A stretch of DNA of 64,000 bases from Chitinophagaceae bacterium (GCA_023229465.1 JALNZE010000014.1:18113-82112); one strand, 5' to 3'. Positions 37,213 through 45,786 are shown, counted from the first letter of the stretch. Numbers and translations are program-made. Notes: generated from the sequence alone by a model not told the origin.

Positions 37213-40084
37213 TTAATTCTTCTTTCAGGAATCTCGCCGTGTGGCTTTTGGTAAGGTTGACCATCATTTCCGGAACACCTTCAAATAAAATGATTCCCCC
37301 CCCATCACCACCCTCTGGGCCGAGATCTATGATGTGATCGGCTACTTTAATCACGTCTAAATTGTGTTCAATTACTAATACGCTATTACCACGGTCAACC
37401 AGTTTATTCAATACATCCAGCAGGTGTTGTATATCCTGAAAATGCAGTCCTGTGGTGGGTTCATCGAGAATATAAAATGTTTTTCCGGTATCTTTCTTAC
37501 TTAGCTCTGTTGCCAGTTTAACACGCTGTGCTTCACCACCACTAAGGGTTACAGCCGACTGACCGAGTGTGATATACCCCAATCCAACATCCTGCAATAC
37601 TTTTATTTTTCTGAATAAGTAGGCGATGGGTTGAAAGAATTCGCAGGCTTCATCCACAGTCATATTCAACACATCACTAATGGATTTCCCTTTGTAACGG
37701 ATTTCCAGTGTTTCGCGATTATATCTTTTGCCATTACATTTTTCGCAATGGACATATACATCCGGAAGAAAATTCATTTCAATGGTGCGCATGCCCCCCC
37801 CTTCACAAACATCACAACGACCACCTTTAACATTGAAAGAAAACCGGCCTGCGGCATATCCCCGAATTTTAGCTTCAGGTATTGAAGCGAACAGGGTTCG
37901 GATCTCCGTAAAAAATCCACAATAGGTGGCAGGGTTACTGCGGGGAGTGCGGCCAATAGGAGATTGATCAATCTCTATTACTTTATCAATATGCTCTAAC
38001 CCTTTAATGCTTTTGAAGGGCATAGGTGTTACACGGCTGTTATAACAGTGTTTTGACAGAACAGGATACAATGTTTCATTGATGAGGGTTGATTTACCAC
38101 TTCCGCTTACACCGCTAACTACTATTAATTTTCCTAAAGGGAATGTTACGTTTACATTCTTTAAGTTATTTCCCTGTGCGCCTTTTAGCTCCAGGAATTT
38201 ACCGTTACCGGGTCTCCTTTCTTTTGGAACGGCAATACTTTTTTTACCATTCAGGTATAAAGCTGTTTCAGAACCACTAAGTAATACTTCAGCCGGTGTG
38301 CCTTCGGCTACAATATGCCCACCATATAAACCTGCTTTCGGACCAATATCAACCAGGTAATCGGCGGCCATCATAATATCTTTATCATGCTCTACCACCA
38401 ATACACTATTACCAATATTTCGCAAATTTTGCAGGGCCAGGATTAACTGGTGGTTATCCCGCTGGTGTAAACCAATGGAAGGTTCATCCAGAATATAGGT
38501 GATACCCTGTAACTGAGAACCTATCTGTGTAGCCAGCCGAATACGCTGAGATTCGCCGCCACTAAGGCTTCGCGAAGGACGATTGAGCGAAAGGTAGGTT
38601 AATCCTACATCCAATAAAAACTGAACGCGTTCACGAATTTCTTTGAGAATATCTTTCGCAATCTGGTTTTGTTTATTGCTTAGTCTTTTTTCAATAGTAA
38701 AAAACCAGGCTAATAATTTATCCAGGTTCATATCACTCAGTGCTGAAATATTTTTCTCATCTATCTTAAACCAAAGGCTTTCCTTTTTCAACCTTGCCCC
38801 ATTACAGGAATGGCAAACTTTTAGCTCCATAAATTTTTCTACCCATTCGCGCAGGGATTCGCTTTGACTATTACCGGCAAACCATCTTTTTAACATAGGA
38901 ACAATGCCCTCAAATTCACCTTCGTAGGGTTGGCCGCCGGTTATATCATCCATATCAGGCATTTCCAGTGAACTACCTTCAGGATTACCATATAATAAAA
39001 TATTCAGAGAAGCTGGCGGCAGGTCCCTGATCGGTTTATCGAGACTTATCTTATGTTTCTTAGCCAAAATTTCTACATTCCGAAACAGGAACGCATCGCG
39101 TTGTTCTCCCAGAGGCGCTATCCCGCCTTCTTTCACCGTAAGTTTTGAATCCGGAATAATCGCTTCCATACTGATGCTGTATACATTTCCCAATCCCTTA
39201 CAGGCAGGGCAGGCACCATAAGGCGAGTTGAATGAGAATGCGTTGGGAGAAGGTTCTTCGTAACTGATGCCGGTATCTTCACACATGAGCTGTTTGGAAT
39301 ATTGAATGGTTTTATTGGTATCATTCAATAGCAGGAACAGTAACTCTTTACCCATTTTCAAAGTCTGCTGTACACTCTGGCTTAATCTAACCTTCATATC
39401 ATCCGTTACCTGCAGGCGGTCAATCACCACTTCAATATCGTGTATCTTATACCGGTCAACCTGTAGTTTGGGCGTCAGGTCCATCACTTCCCCATCCACC
39501 CTTACTTTTAAAAACCCTTTTTTACGAATCTCTTCAAACAGTTCACGATAGTGGCCTTTTCTTCCACGGATGAGTGGCGCCAATAAACTAACTTTTTTAT
39601 TTTTGTACCGGGCAAAAATGTCTTCCACAATTTCTTCTTCACTAAACTTCACCATTTTCTTACCCGTGTTATAACTATAGGCCTCTCCTATTCTCGCGAA
39701 TAACAATCGTAAAAAATCATAGACTTCTGTTACCGTTCCAACTGTTGAGCGTGGATTTTTGTTGGTTGTTTTTTGCTCGATGGAAATAACGGGCGAAAGG
39801 CCCGTGATCTTATCTACATCAGGCCGCTCCATATCACCCATAAACTGTCTGGCATAGGCGCTGAAACTTTCCATGTACCTTCTTTGCCCTTCATTATAAA
39901 TGGTATCAAAAGCCAGTGAAGATTTTCCACTGCCGCTTACGCCTGTAAATACAACGAGTTTATTTTTAGGGATGGCAATATCAATATTCTTAAGATTGTG
40001 TTCCCTGGCGCCAAATACTTCTATAAAGTCTTCAGGCACCATCGTTTCCTTAACTACTATTTTTTTTCCCGCTTGTTTTGCCAT
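37205..40084 (-). CDS. uvrA: Excinuclease ABC subunit A
   Basis: Damage-recognising ATPase of nucleotide excision repair. The protein (959 residues from ATG at 40082-40084, MAKQAGKKIVVKE) has two ABC modules: Walker A 'GVSGSGKSSLAF' near the N terminus and 'GVSGSGKSTLI' in the second half, signatures 'SLSGGESQRIRLA' and 'TLSGGEAQRVKLA', and Walker B 'YILDEPSIGLH' and 'YILDEPTTGLH'. Zinc-binding Cys pairs are present ('CPACKGLG', 'CHSCNGA', 'CDVCEGGG' with 'CEKCNGKRY'). The open frame continues to 40096 with a TTG; the ATG is preferred. Transcribed alone. Confidence 0.98.
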   Translation of the reverse strand: MAKQAGKKIVVKETMVPEDFIEVFGAREHNLKNIDIAIPKNKLVVFTGVSGSGKSSLAFDTIYNEGQRRYMESFSAYARQFMGDMERPDVDKITGLSPVISIEQKTTNKNPRSTVGTVTEVYDFLRLLFARIGEAYSYNTGKKMVKFSEEEIVEDIFARYKNKKVSLLAPLIRGRKGHYRELFEEIRKKGFLKVRVDGEVMDLTPKLQVDRYKIHDIEVVIDRLQVTDDMKVRLSQSVQQTLKMGKELLFLLLNDTNKTIQYSKQLMCEDTGISYEEPSPNAFSFNSPYGACPACKGLGNVYSISMEAIIPDSKLTVKEGGIAPLGEQRDAFLFRNVEILAKKHKISLDKPIRDLPPASLNILLYGNPEGSSLEMPDMDDITGGQPYEGEFEGIVPMLKRWFAGNSQSESLREWVEKFMELKVCHSCNGARLKKESLWFKIDEKNISALSDMNLDKLLAWFFTIEKRLSNKQNQIAKDILKEIRERVQFLLDVGLTYLSLNRPSRSLSGGESQRIRLATQIGSQLQGITYILDEPSIGLHQRDNHQLILALQNLRNIGNSVLVVEHDKDIMMAADYLVDIGPKAGLYGGHIVAEGTPAEVLLSGSETALYLNGKKSIAVPKERRPGNGKFLELKGAQGNNLKNVNVTFPLGKLIVVSGVSGSGKSTLINETLYPVLSKHCYNSRVTPMPFKSIKGLEHIDKVIEIDQSPIGRTPRSNPATYCGFFTEIRTLFASIPEAKIRGYAAGRFSFNVKGGRCDVCEGGGMRTIEMNFLPDVYVHCEKCNGKRYNRETLEIRYKGKSISDVLNMTVDEACEFFQPIAYLFRKIKVLQDVGLGYITLGQSAVTLSGGEAQRVKLATELSKKDTGKTFYILDEPTTGLHFQDIQHLLDVLNKLVDRGNSVLVIEHNLDVIKVADHIIDLGPEGGDGGGIILFEGVPEMMVNLTKSHTARFLKEELRQ

Positions 40085-40385
40085 GCCAGTTTTCAATAGG
40101 GATCAAATGTACTAACATTAAAAAATGGATCCTGTTTAAATACTGTGCTGTTAATAAAGAAACTAATAATAAGATGGCATCATATTTGATATTTTTATAT
40201 AACAAATACTTTCAGGAAGAAACCACTGCCTGGTCTGCTAAAACTTAACAGCATTAATGCCCGGGCTCAATTGGAAAAAGGGTCTAAAATAGCCGGAATC
40301 CAACCCGGTAAAAAATAATTTTTCTTCTGCAATGCTTACCAGTATTGAGTTTTAAAAAATTGTCTACTAATTCTATATACTTTTA
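40085..40385. other. Intergenic region between uvrA and the methionine operon, no gene seen
   Basis: About 300 bases between divergent transcription units. Apart from uvrA promoter sequence that must lie near its right part on the minus strand, I see no open frame, hairpin or repeat worth a call. Confidence 0.5.
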
Positions 40386-40418
40386 TTTGGAAATCTGAAA
40401 TCAGTACCCTTACATTTG
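40386..40418 (+). promoter_or_regulatory. Promoter of the SAM riboswitch transcript
   Basis: TTTG at 40386-40389 and TACATTTG at 40411-40418 with 21 bases between fit the Bacteroidota consensus. Transcription would start near 40425, just before the P1 helix of the riboswitch. Confidence 0.65.
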
Positions 40419-40435
40419 CACCAGTTCTTTAGATC

Positions 40436-40551
40436 ACTTATCAAGAAAGGCAGAGGGAAATTGGCCCGATGAAGCCTTGGCAACCCATACAGTTCACTCA
40501 ATTGTATGAAGGTGCCAACTCCGACCGCGCAATATGCGCGGGAAGATAAGT
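40436..40551 (+). promoter_or_regulatory. SAM-I (S-box) riboswitch
   Basis: The aptamer shows the S-box core: CTTATCAAGA start of P1/P2, AGAGGG, TGGCCCGATGAAGCC with GGCAACC (kink-turn/P3 region), a variable P3 hairpin, AAGGTGCCAACTCC, a P4 hairpin of CCGCGC/GCGCGG type, and the P1 closing strand GATAAG (40545-40550) that pairs with CTTATC (40437-40442). It senses S-adenosylmethionine and in this position would switch off methionine synthesis genes when SAM is abundant. The following hairpin at 40601-40634 is its probable expression platform. Confidence 0.93.
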
Positions 40552-40600
40552 CAGAGTAAAGTTTGTTATTAAATCACAATTCCTGTGAGATACTATATTC

Positions 40601-40634
40601 AAGCTCATCTGACTTACCGGATGAGCTTTTTTTA
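40601..40634 (+). terminator. Riboswitch-controlled terminator
   Basis: AAGCTCATC (40601-40609) pairs perfectly with GATGAGCTT (40620-40628), followed by a T-run. The loop holds TGACTTACC. The 9-base segment TAAGTCAGA (40547-40555), which overlaps the 3' strand of riboswitch helix P1, is exactly complementary to TCTGACTTA (40608-40616) in the terminator, so P1 formation (SAM bound) and antiterminator formation should exclude each other. Confidence 0.8.
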
Positions 40635-40789
40635 TACCCCAACCTAACTAAAAGGTTGCCAGGTCTTAAAAGAAAAGCGCACCCGGTAAGTCTACCACTC
40701 TCTTCTCTCGTTAAGTTCAAAAAGAATTTTTATACTATTTTAAATATTTCTGTTCCTCGCAACCGGGTTCAGAAAATAAAACACTTACC

Positions 40790-41023
40790 ATGAGCACAGC
40801 CACAGAACTGATCCACGGCATTCCCATTGACCCTTTACCCGGAGCCATACCGGTTCTCATTTGTCAAACTTCCACTTTTGTACAGGCAGCCACCGGCGTA
40901 AACAAAGGATATAATTATGCCCGTAAGCCGGGTTTTTCAAAAAACCGGCTCAGGCAAGAATTAATCTGCCCAAAAAATATATTTTGGGAAATTAACTTAA
41001 AGTCTATTAATTTTGTAGGATAA
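40790..41023 (+). pseudogene. Truncated cystathionine gamma-synthase-like (PLP Cys/Met family) fragment
   Basis: A 77-codon frame whose first about 50 residues read like the N terminus of MetB-type enzymes: 'ATELIHGIPIDPLPGAIPV', 'ICQTSTFVQAATGVNKGYNYAR'. Complete family members continue with '(T/S)GNPTR..LE' and about 330 more residues including the PLP lysine; here the match fades at 'KPGFSKNRLRQE' and an unrelated tail ends at 41023. It is the first frame behind the SAM riboswitch, so it is probably what remains of the gene the riboswitch first controlled. It lacks every catalytic residue and cannot be an active enzyme. A hairpin (40926-40950) lies at the break point. Confidence 0.65.
40983..41015 (+). 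promoter_or_regulatory. Second promoter, directly before the cysteine-rich leader
   Basis: TTTG at 40983-40986 and TAATTTTG at 41008-41015, 21 bases apart, fit the consensus. Transcription would begin near 41021, only about 8 nt before the leader ATG at 41029, giving a nearly leaderless start that bypasses the SAM riboswitch. Confidence 0.6.
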
Positions 41024-41028
41024 TACGC

Positions 41029-41118
41029 ATGATAACCTGTTCAAATACAAATTTTCTCCGGAAGCCCTCAAATAAAGGCTGTATTTGTTGCATGTGTTGT
41101 TGTTGCCAAATGGCATAA
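41029..41118 (+). CDS. Cysteine-rich leader peptide upstream of metY
   Basis: A 29-codon frame too short for ordinary gene calling. The peptide has Cys at positions 4, 18, 20, 21 and 23-26 (the run CICCMCCCC spans 18-26) and three Met including the start. Eight cysteines in 29 residues is far above chance, and the run is close to the stop, as in ribosome-sensing leaders. It lies just after its own promoter and 84 nt before metY. I infer a cysteine-sensing attenuator: short Cys-tRNA supply would stall ribosomes on the run and change folding of the RNA ahead of metY. Polycysteine leader ORFs with such a role are known from mycobacteria. Confidence 0.7.
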   Translation: MITCSNTNFLRKPSNKGCICCMCCCCQMA

Positions 41119-41154
41119 CTACTTCTCTCAACAGGCTTATTAACAGGCGCTGTT
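41104..41154 (+). promoter_or_regulatory. Competing hairpins between leader ORF and metY
   Basis: TGCCA-AA-TGGCA (41104-41115) lies over the leader stop. AACAGGC occurs twice (41130-41136, 41142-41148) and either copy can pair with CTGTT (41150-41154); the first copy, as CAACA, can also pair with TGTTG within the Cys codons. No T-run follows, so control would be on translation or by Rho rather than an intrinsic terminator. Inferred from pairing only. Confidence 0.35.
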
Positions 41155-41202
41155 TACTTAGCAAATTTCTTATTATTAAACATTAATACAAAACCGATTT
41201 TT

Positions 41203-42510
41203 ATGAGTCAACCACTCCATTTCGAAACCTTACAACTGCATGCAGGACAACAGATAGACCCAACTACGAATGCAAGAGCGGTTCCCATTTATCAAACCAC
41301 TTCATACGGTTTTAATAATTCGGAACATGCCGCCAATTTATTTGGCCTGAAAGAATTTGGTAATATTTATACCCGTCTGATGAACCCAACTACAGATGTG
41401 TTTGAACAGCGCATTGCTGCATTGGAAGGCGGTGTAGCTGCCCTGGCTACAGCCTCTGGGCAGGCTGCTCAGTTTTTGGCGCTTAACAATATTCTGCAGG
41501 CAGGAGATAATTTTATCAGCACCGCTTATGTTTATGGTGGAACCTATAATCAATTCAAAGTGGCATTTAAACGCCTGGGGATTGAGGTACGTTTCGCGGA
41601 TGGTGATGATCCTGAAAGTTTTGTTCAATACATCGACCATAAAACAAAAGCCATATACCTGGAAACCATCGGTAATCCCAGGTTAAATATTCCTGATTTT
41701 GAAAAATTTGCAGTGATTGCCAAAAGCTATGACCTGCCATTAATAGTTGACAATACGTTTGGCACAGCCGGATACCTGTTCCGACCGCTTGACCATGGCG
41801 CAAACATTGTAGTAGAATCGGCAACCAAATGGATTGGGGGCCATGGCACTTCTATTGGCGGGGTAATTGTAGACGGAGGAAATTACAACTGGGGAAATGG
41901 AAAATTTCCTCAATTTACTGAACCCAGTGAAGGCTATCATGGACTGAAATTCTGGGATATTTTTGGAGAAGGCAATCCACTGGGCCTACCTAATATCGCA
42001 TTTGCCATCAGGGCAAGAGTAGAAGGTTTGCGTGATTTTGGCGCTTCACAAAGTCCTTTCAATGCATTCCTGCTATTACAGGGTTTGGAAACATTGAGTC
42101 TTCGTGTACAAAGACATGTTGATAATGCATTGGCTTTGGCACAATGGCTCGAGAAACATCCAAAAGTAGATTTTGTTCAATACCCGGGGCTCAGTAATAG
42201 CCCCTATCATGGATTGGCCAAAAAATACCTGCAAAACGGATTTGGAGGGGTGTTGAATTTTGGTATAAAAGGACCCAAAGAAAATGCCAGTAAATTTATT
42301 GACTCATTAAAACTGGTTAGTCATTTGGCCAATGTAGGAGATGCTAAAACCCTGGCAATTCACCCGGCTTCTACCACACATGAACAATTAAGCGCGGAAG
42401 AACAGATTAAATCGGGTGTGCAACCAAACCAGGTTCGAATCAGCGTAGGTATTGAACATATCGAAGATATCAAAGCAGATTTTGAACAATCATTTTTACA
42501 GGTTTTTTAG
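41203..42510 (+). CDS. metY: O-acetylhomoserine sulfhydrylase (aminocarboxypropyltransferase)
   Basis: PLP enzyme that makes homocysteine directly from O-acetylhomoserine and sulfide (direct sulfhydrylation). The 435-residue length and features fit MetY, longer than MetB (about 380-400): 'FETLQLHAGQQIDPTTNARAVPIYQTTSYGFNNSEHAANLFGL' at the N terminus, 'YTRLMNPTTDVFEQR', and the PLP lysine K209 in 'ESATKWIGGHGTSIGG'. The adjacent metX supplies O-acetylhomoserine. Transcription is probably controlled both by the SAM riboswitch (40436) and by the promoter plus cysteine-rich leader just upstream (41029). The next gene starts 1 nt after the stop. Confidence 0.95.
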   Translation: MSQPLHFETLQLHAGQQIDPTTNARAVPIYQTTSYGFNNSEHAANLFGLKEFGNIYTRLMNPTTDVFEQRIAALEGGVAALATASGQAAQFLALNNILQAGDNFISTAYVYGGTYNQFKVAFKRLGIEVRFADGDDPESFVQYIDHKTKAIYLETIGNPRLNIPDFEKFAVIAKSYDLPLIVDNTFGTAGYLFRPLDHGANIVVESATKWIGGHGTSIGGVIVDGGNYNWGNGKFPQFTEPSEGYHGLKFWDIFGEGNPLGLPNIAFAIRARVEGLRDFGASQSPFNAFLLLQGLETLSLRVQRHVDNALALAQWLEKHPKVDFVQYPGLSNSPYHGLAKKYLQNGFGGVLNFGIKGPKENASKFIDSLKLVSHLANVGDAKTLAIHPASTTHEQLSAEEQIKSGVQPNQVRISVGIEHIEDIKADFEQSFLQVF

Positions 42511-42511
42511 C

Positions 42512-43525
42512 ATGATGAATATATTTCGCTCACAAAAATCATTCAAACTGGAATCCGGTATTGAAATACCGGATTTCCATTTGGCGTATACCACTTATGG
42601 CCAATTGAATGAAGAGAAAAATAATGTTGTCTGGATTTTTCATGCACTTACTGCTAATAGTGATGCGGCTGAATGGTGGCCCGGACTGGTAGGAAAGAAT
42701 AAATTATTCGATCCTGATCAATACTTTATTATATGTGTAAATATGCCGGGCAGTTGCTATGGCAGCATTGGTCCGCTGGATACCGATCCCCTAACAGGTA
42801 CTATTTATTATCATCGTTTTCCCTTATTTACCACAAGGGATATGATACGTAGCTATCAGCAACTGAAAAATTATTTAGGCATCCAAAAGGTATTTATTGG
42901 CATCGGCGGTTCAATGGGAGGCCAGCAATTACTCGAATGGGCCGTTGAAGAACCTGCTCTTTTCACATATATCATACCTTTGGCAACCAATAGCTTTCAT
43001 TCACCCTGGGGGATCGCTTTCAATGCCACGCAGAGGCATAGTATTGAAAACGATCCTTCCTGGAAAAATAAAGATCCGAAAGCTGGTTTACAGGGTATGG
43101 CAATTGCCAGAGAAATAGCTATTTTATCGTACCGGAATTATCATACGTACCAACTCAATCAACGGGAAGAGGATACCGGTAAAACCGGTCAGTTCAAAAG
43201 CGAATCCTACCAGCAATACCAGGGAAAGAAATTGGTAAAACGGTTTAATGCTTTTAGTTATTTTTTCCTAAGTAAAGCAATGGATGCACACCATATTGGA
43301 AGGGGAAGAAACACAGTTGAGGAGGCATTGCAAACTATTAAAGCCGGCACACTGGTCATAAGTATCAGCTCTGACCTCCTGTTTCCGCCGGGAGAACAGC
43401 AATGGCTGGCAGAACATGTTCGGAACGGGGTTCATATTATCATTGACTCAGACTATGGCCATGATGGCTTTTTACTGGAATATGATAAAATTGGAAATGC
43501 CATCAGTGAATTTATTACACAATAA
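42512..43525 (+). CDS. metX: Homoserine O-acetyltransferase
   Basis: Acetylates homoserine with acetyl-CoA, the entry step of methionine synthesis in this organism. An alpha/beta-hydrolase-fold protein of 337 residues from the first ATG after the metY stop (the longer frame from 42452 runs inside metY). Motifs: 'HALTANSDAAEWWPGLVG', 'NMPGSCYGSIGP' (oxyanion region), nucleophile Ser134 in 'GGSMGGQQ', and the late His in 'DSDYGHDGFLLE'. The short 'SSDLLFPP' segment carries the catalytic Asp. Translation is likely coupled to metY (1-nt spacing). Confidence 0.95.
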   Translation: MMNIFRSQKSFKLESGIEIPDFHLAYTTYGQLNEEKNNVVWIFHALTANSDAAEWWPGLVGKNKLFDPDQYFIICVNMPGSCYGSIGPLDTDPLTGTIYYHRFPLFTTRDMIRSYQQLKNYLGIQKVFIGIGGSMGGQQLLEWAVEEPALFTYIIPLATNSFHSPWGIAFNATQRHSIENDPSWKNKDPKAGLQGMAIAREIAILSYRNYHTYQLNQREEDTGKTGQFKSESYQQYQGKKLVKRFNAFSYFFLSKAMDAHHIGRGRNTVEEALQTIKAGTLVISISSDLLFPPGEQQWLAEHVRNGVHIIIDSDYGHDGFLLEYDKIGNAISEFITQ

Positions 43526-43552
43526 AAAACGGTACACAATACCCAAAAAACT

Positions 43553-44809
43553 ATGGATGCACATAAACAGTTAACCATTGGATTATTCGGATTTGGCGTG
43601 GTAGGTGAAGGTTTGTACAAAGTATTACAACAAACGCCTTCCCTGAAAGCAAGTATTAAAAAAGTATGCATCAAGCACTCCGGCAAAATAAGAAATGCCC
43701 CGGCATCTTTATTTACAACAGAAAAAGAGGACCTCTTATTTGATGAAAACATCAATGTAATTGTAGAAGTAATTGACGATGCCAATGCCGCTTTTGAAAT
43801 AGTATCTATTGCCTTACGGAACGGAAAAGCAGTTGTGAGTGCCAGCAAAAAAATGATTGCGGAACACTTGCCGGAAATTCTGCAAATGCAGCAGGAAACC
43901 GGGCTTCCTTTTCTGTATGAAGCCTCAGCCTGTGCGTCTATACCGGTCATACGAAACCTGGAAGAATATTACGACAATGACCTGTTACATGCTATCAAAG
44001 CCATTGTAAATGGCTCAACCAATTTTATTCTCACAAAAATGTTTGAAGAAAAACTCGATTTCCAGTCGGCCTTGCTTCTGGCCCAGCAATCAGGCTTTGC
44101 CGAAAGCAATCCCAAACTGGATGTGGAAGGATATGATGCCGTAAACAAATGGGCCATCCTGCTGAACCATGCCTATGGAATTGTGGAACACCCGGATAAT
44201 ATACTTTTTACAGGCATTCAGCATATTCAGTTAAGCGATGCAGCCGTTGCCAAAGAAAAGAATTATGATATTAAGCTGATTGCCCAGGCAAAAAAATTAA
44301 AGAACGGACAAGTAGCAGCCTTTGTATTGCCACAATTTGTAAAACTGAATGAGCCACTTGCTTTTGTAAAAAATGAATACAATGGTGTGGTGATAGAAAG
44401 TGGGTTTGCCGATAAACAATTCTTTTATGGAAAAGGCGCCGGCAGTTTCCCTACTGCCTCGGCAGTGTTGAGTGATATAGCGGCGCTTAGGTATGATTAC
44501 CGCTACGAATATAAAAAACTTTACCACCACCATCCGCATGAACTAACGCATGATTATTACCTGAAAGTGTACCTGAGCTTTGATGACTGGAAATATATTC
44601 GGCGTGAAAAATTTGAATGGATAGAAGAATGGCATGCAGATGCTGATAGAAAATACCTGATTGGTGTACTGCATGTAAACCAGCTAACCGGCGGAAACTG
44701 GTGGAGGGAAAATGGCAGTTCACTGATCTTATCCATTGATCCCATTATCGACAATCTTGATATTATCAATTTAAAGAAACGGAGTCTTGAACTGGCGGGT
44801 ATTGTGTAA
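43553..44809 (+). CDS. hom: Homoserine dehydrogenase
   Basis: Reduces aspartate semialdehyde to homoserine, the substrate of MetX. The 418-residue protein has an N-terminal Rossmann fold 'IGLFGFGVVGEGLYKVL', 'KAVVSASKKMIAEHL' with the catalytic-site Lys region, and the dimer/substrate part 'AIVNGSTNFILTKM' and 'AESNPKLDVEGYDAVNKWAILL'. It has no aspartokinase or clear ACT domain (C-terminal about 100 residues are variable). The segment 'YEASACASIPVI' differs from the usual 'EA..GGGIP' glycine-rich loop, a mild oddity. Third gene of the metY-metX-hom operon, 27 nt after metX. Confidence 0.93.
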   Translation: MDAHKQLTIGLFGFGVVGEGLYKVLQQTPSLKASIKKVCIKHSGKIRNAPASLFTTEKEDLLFDENINVIVEVIDDANAAFEIVSIALRNGKAVVSASKKMIAEHLPEILQMQQETGLPFLYEASACASIPVIRNLEEYYDNDLLHAIKAIVNGSTNFILTKMFEEKLDFQSALLLAQQSGFAESNPKLDVEGYDAVNKWAILLNHAYGIVEHPDNILFTGIQHIQLSDAAVAKEKNYDIKLIAQAKKLKNGQVAAFVLPQFVKLNEPLAFVKNEYNGVVIESGFADKQFFYGKGAGSFPTASAVLSDIAALRYDYRYEYKKLYHHHPHELTHDYYLKVYLSFDDWKYIRREKFEWIEEWHADADRKYLIGVLHVNQLTGGNWWRENGSSLILSIDPIIDNLDIINLKKRSLELAGIV

Positions 44810-44853
44810 CGAATCATTACAACCCTTAGATTTGTAAAAAGAATACAGATTAC

Positions 44854-45489
44854 ATGACGCTAAAACCCGGTTCTGAGAACAGAAATTTTTCCATCGCGTT
44901 CATCATCACCATTGTTTCCGCTTTATGCCTGATGATAGATTCATGGATTGTTGGCAAAAACAATTTCTTTTTATTGGTAAATGCTGACCTGGGCATTGAA
45001 GCTGATTATATTTTCAGCTATATCACTTACCTGGGTGATGGGGCCGTTTGGGTAGTAGTGGCCATTCTTTTTTTTATCTATAGAAGAAACAAGTTCCCAA
45101 TGCTGATAGCGGCCATCCTGGTATCAACATTAATTACCCAGGTAACAAAAAAATATCTATTACCGGCAGTACCCAGGCCAATAGCCGCTATAGCGGACCT
45201 TGGGTCCATTCATACAGTAGCAGGCGTTGAGGTGCATGCCGCTCATAGTTTTCCATCCGGACATACGGCAACGGCTTTTACTATCTATCTGTTGGCCTGC
45301 TTGCTGATCAGGAACAAATGGATTATCCCCATCGGATTTATGTATGCCCTGTTAGTAGGCTATTCAAGGGTATACCTGGCCCAACATTTTCCATTAGATA
45401 TAGGCGGGGGCATGCTAACGGCAGTAATTACTATCCTGGTTTCTTTATTTATTCAGAAACAATGGGAGCTGAAAAAGGCAGTACATTAA
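44854..45489 (+). CDS. PAP2-family membrane phosphatase
   Basis: A 211-residue inner-membrane protein of the type 2 phosphatidic acid phosphatase family, with about six hydrophobic helices. The three catalytic motifs are complete: 'KKYLLPAVPRP' (K-x6-RP), 'SFPSGHTA' (PSGH), and 'YSRVYLAQHFPLD' (SR-x5-H-x3-D). Likely substrates are lipid phosphates such as undecaprenyl pyrophosphate or lipid A phosphate. It follows hom by 44 nt and may be read through from the methionine operon, but no metabolic link is evident. Confidence 0.92.
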   Translation: MTLKPGSENRNFSIAFIITIVSALCLMIDSWIVGKNNFFLLVNADLGIEADYIFSYITYLGDGAVWVVVAILFFIYRRNKFPMLIAAILVSTLITQVTKKYLLPAVPRPIAAIADLGSIHTVAGVEVHAAHSFPSGHTATAFTIYLLACLLIRNKWIIPIGFMYALLVGYSRVYLAQHFPLDIGGGMLTAVITILVSLFIQKQWELKKAVH

Positions 45490-45786
45490 TCCTTCCAGTA
45501 ACATAATCTGCTTCCAACCCATTTCCCATATCGACTAAATACAGGCCATTCAGCTTCAATTTAGCCGCTAAATATTGTTTTTTCATAATAATATTCTGTA
45601 CATTCGATTAGTTGCATCATAACAGTTAAGTGTTTATAGAGACCATTTTGTTAGTCCCCCTTTCAACTGGTTTTTATTGTACCCAGTACCATTTCGCTGA
45701 TACTTTTTCCAGCAAACTATTTGCCAGGTAATGAATAGTTTGTAAAGGTAATCCTACATCATTTAATAAGCCCATAAGCTAACTTT
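45490..45786. other. Intergenic region before the histidine kinase, no clear gene
   Basis: About 300 bases. On the minus strand a 45-codon frame reads 'LKLNGLYLVDMGNGLEADY', faintly like the end of a type IX sorting domain, but it runs into the PAP2 gene and is not convincing. No strong promoter or hairpin was recognised. Confidence 0.4.

Noticed and set aside
45490..45600. Minus-strand fragment resembling a type IX sorting domain (NGLYLVDMGNG)
   Set aside because: Only about 25 residues of weak similarity, and the frame continues antisense through the PAP2 gene.
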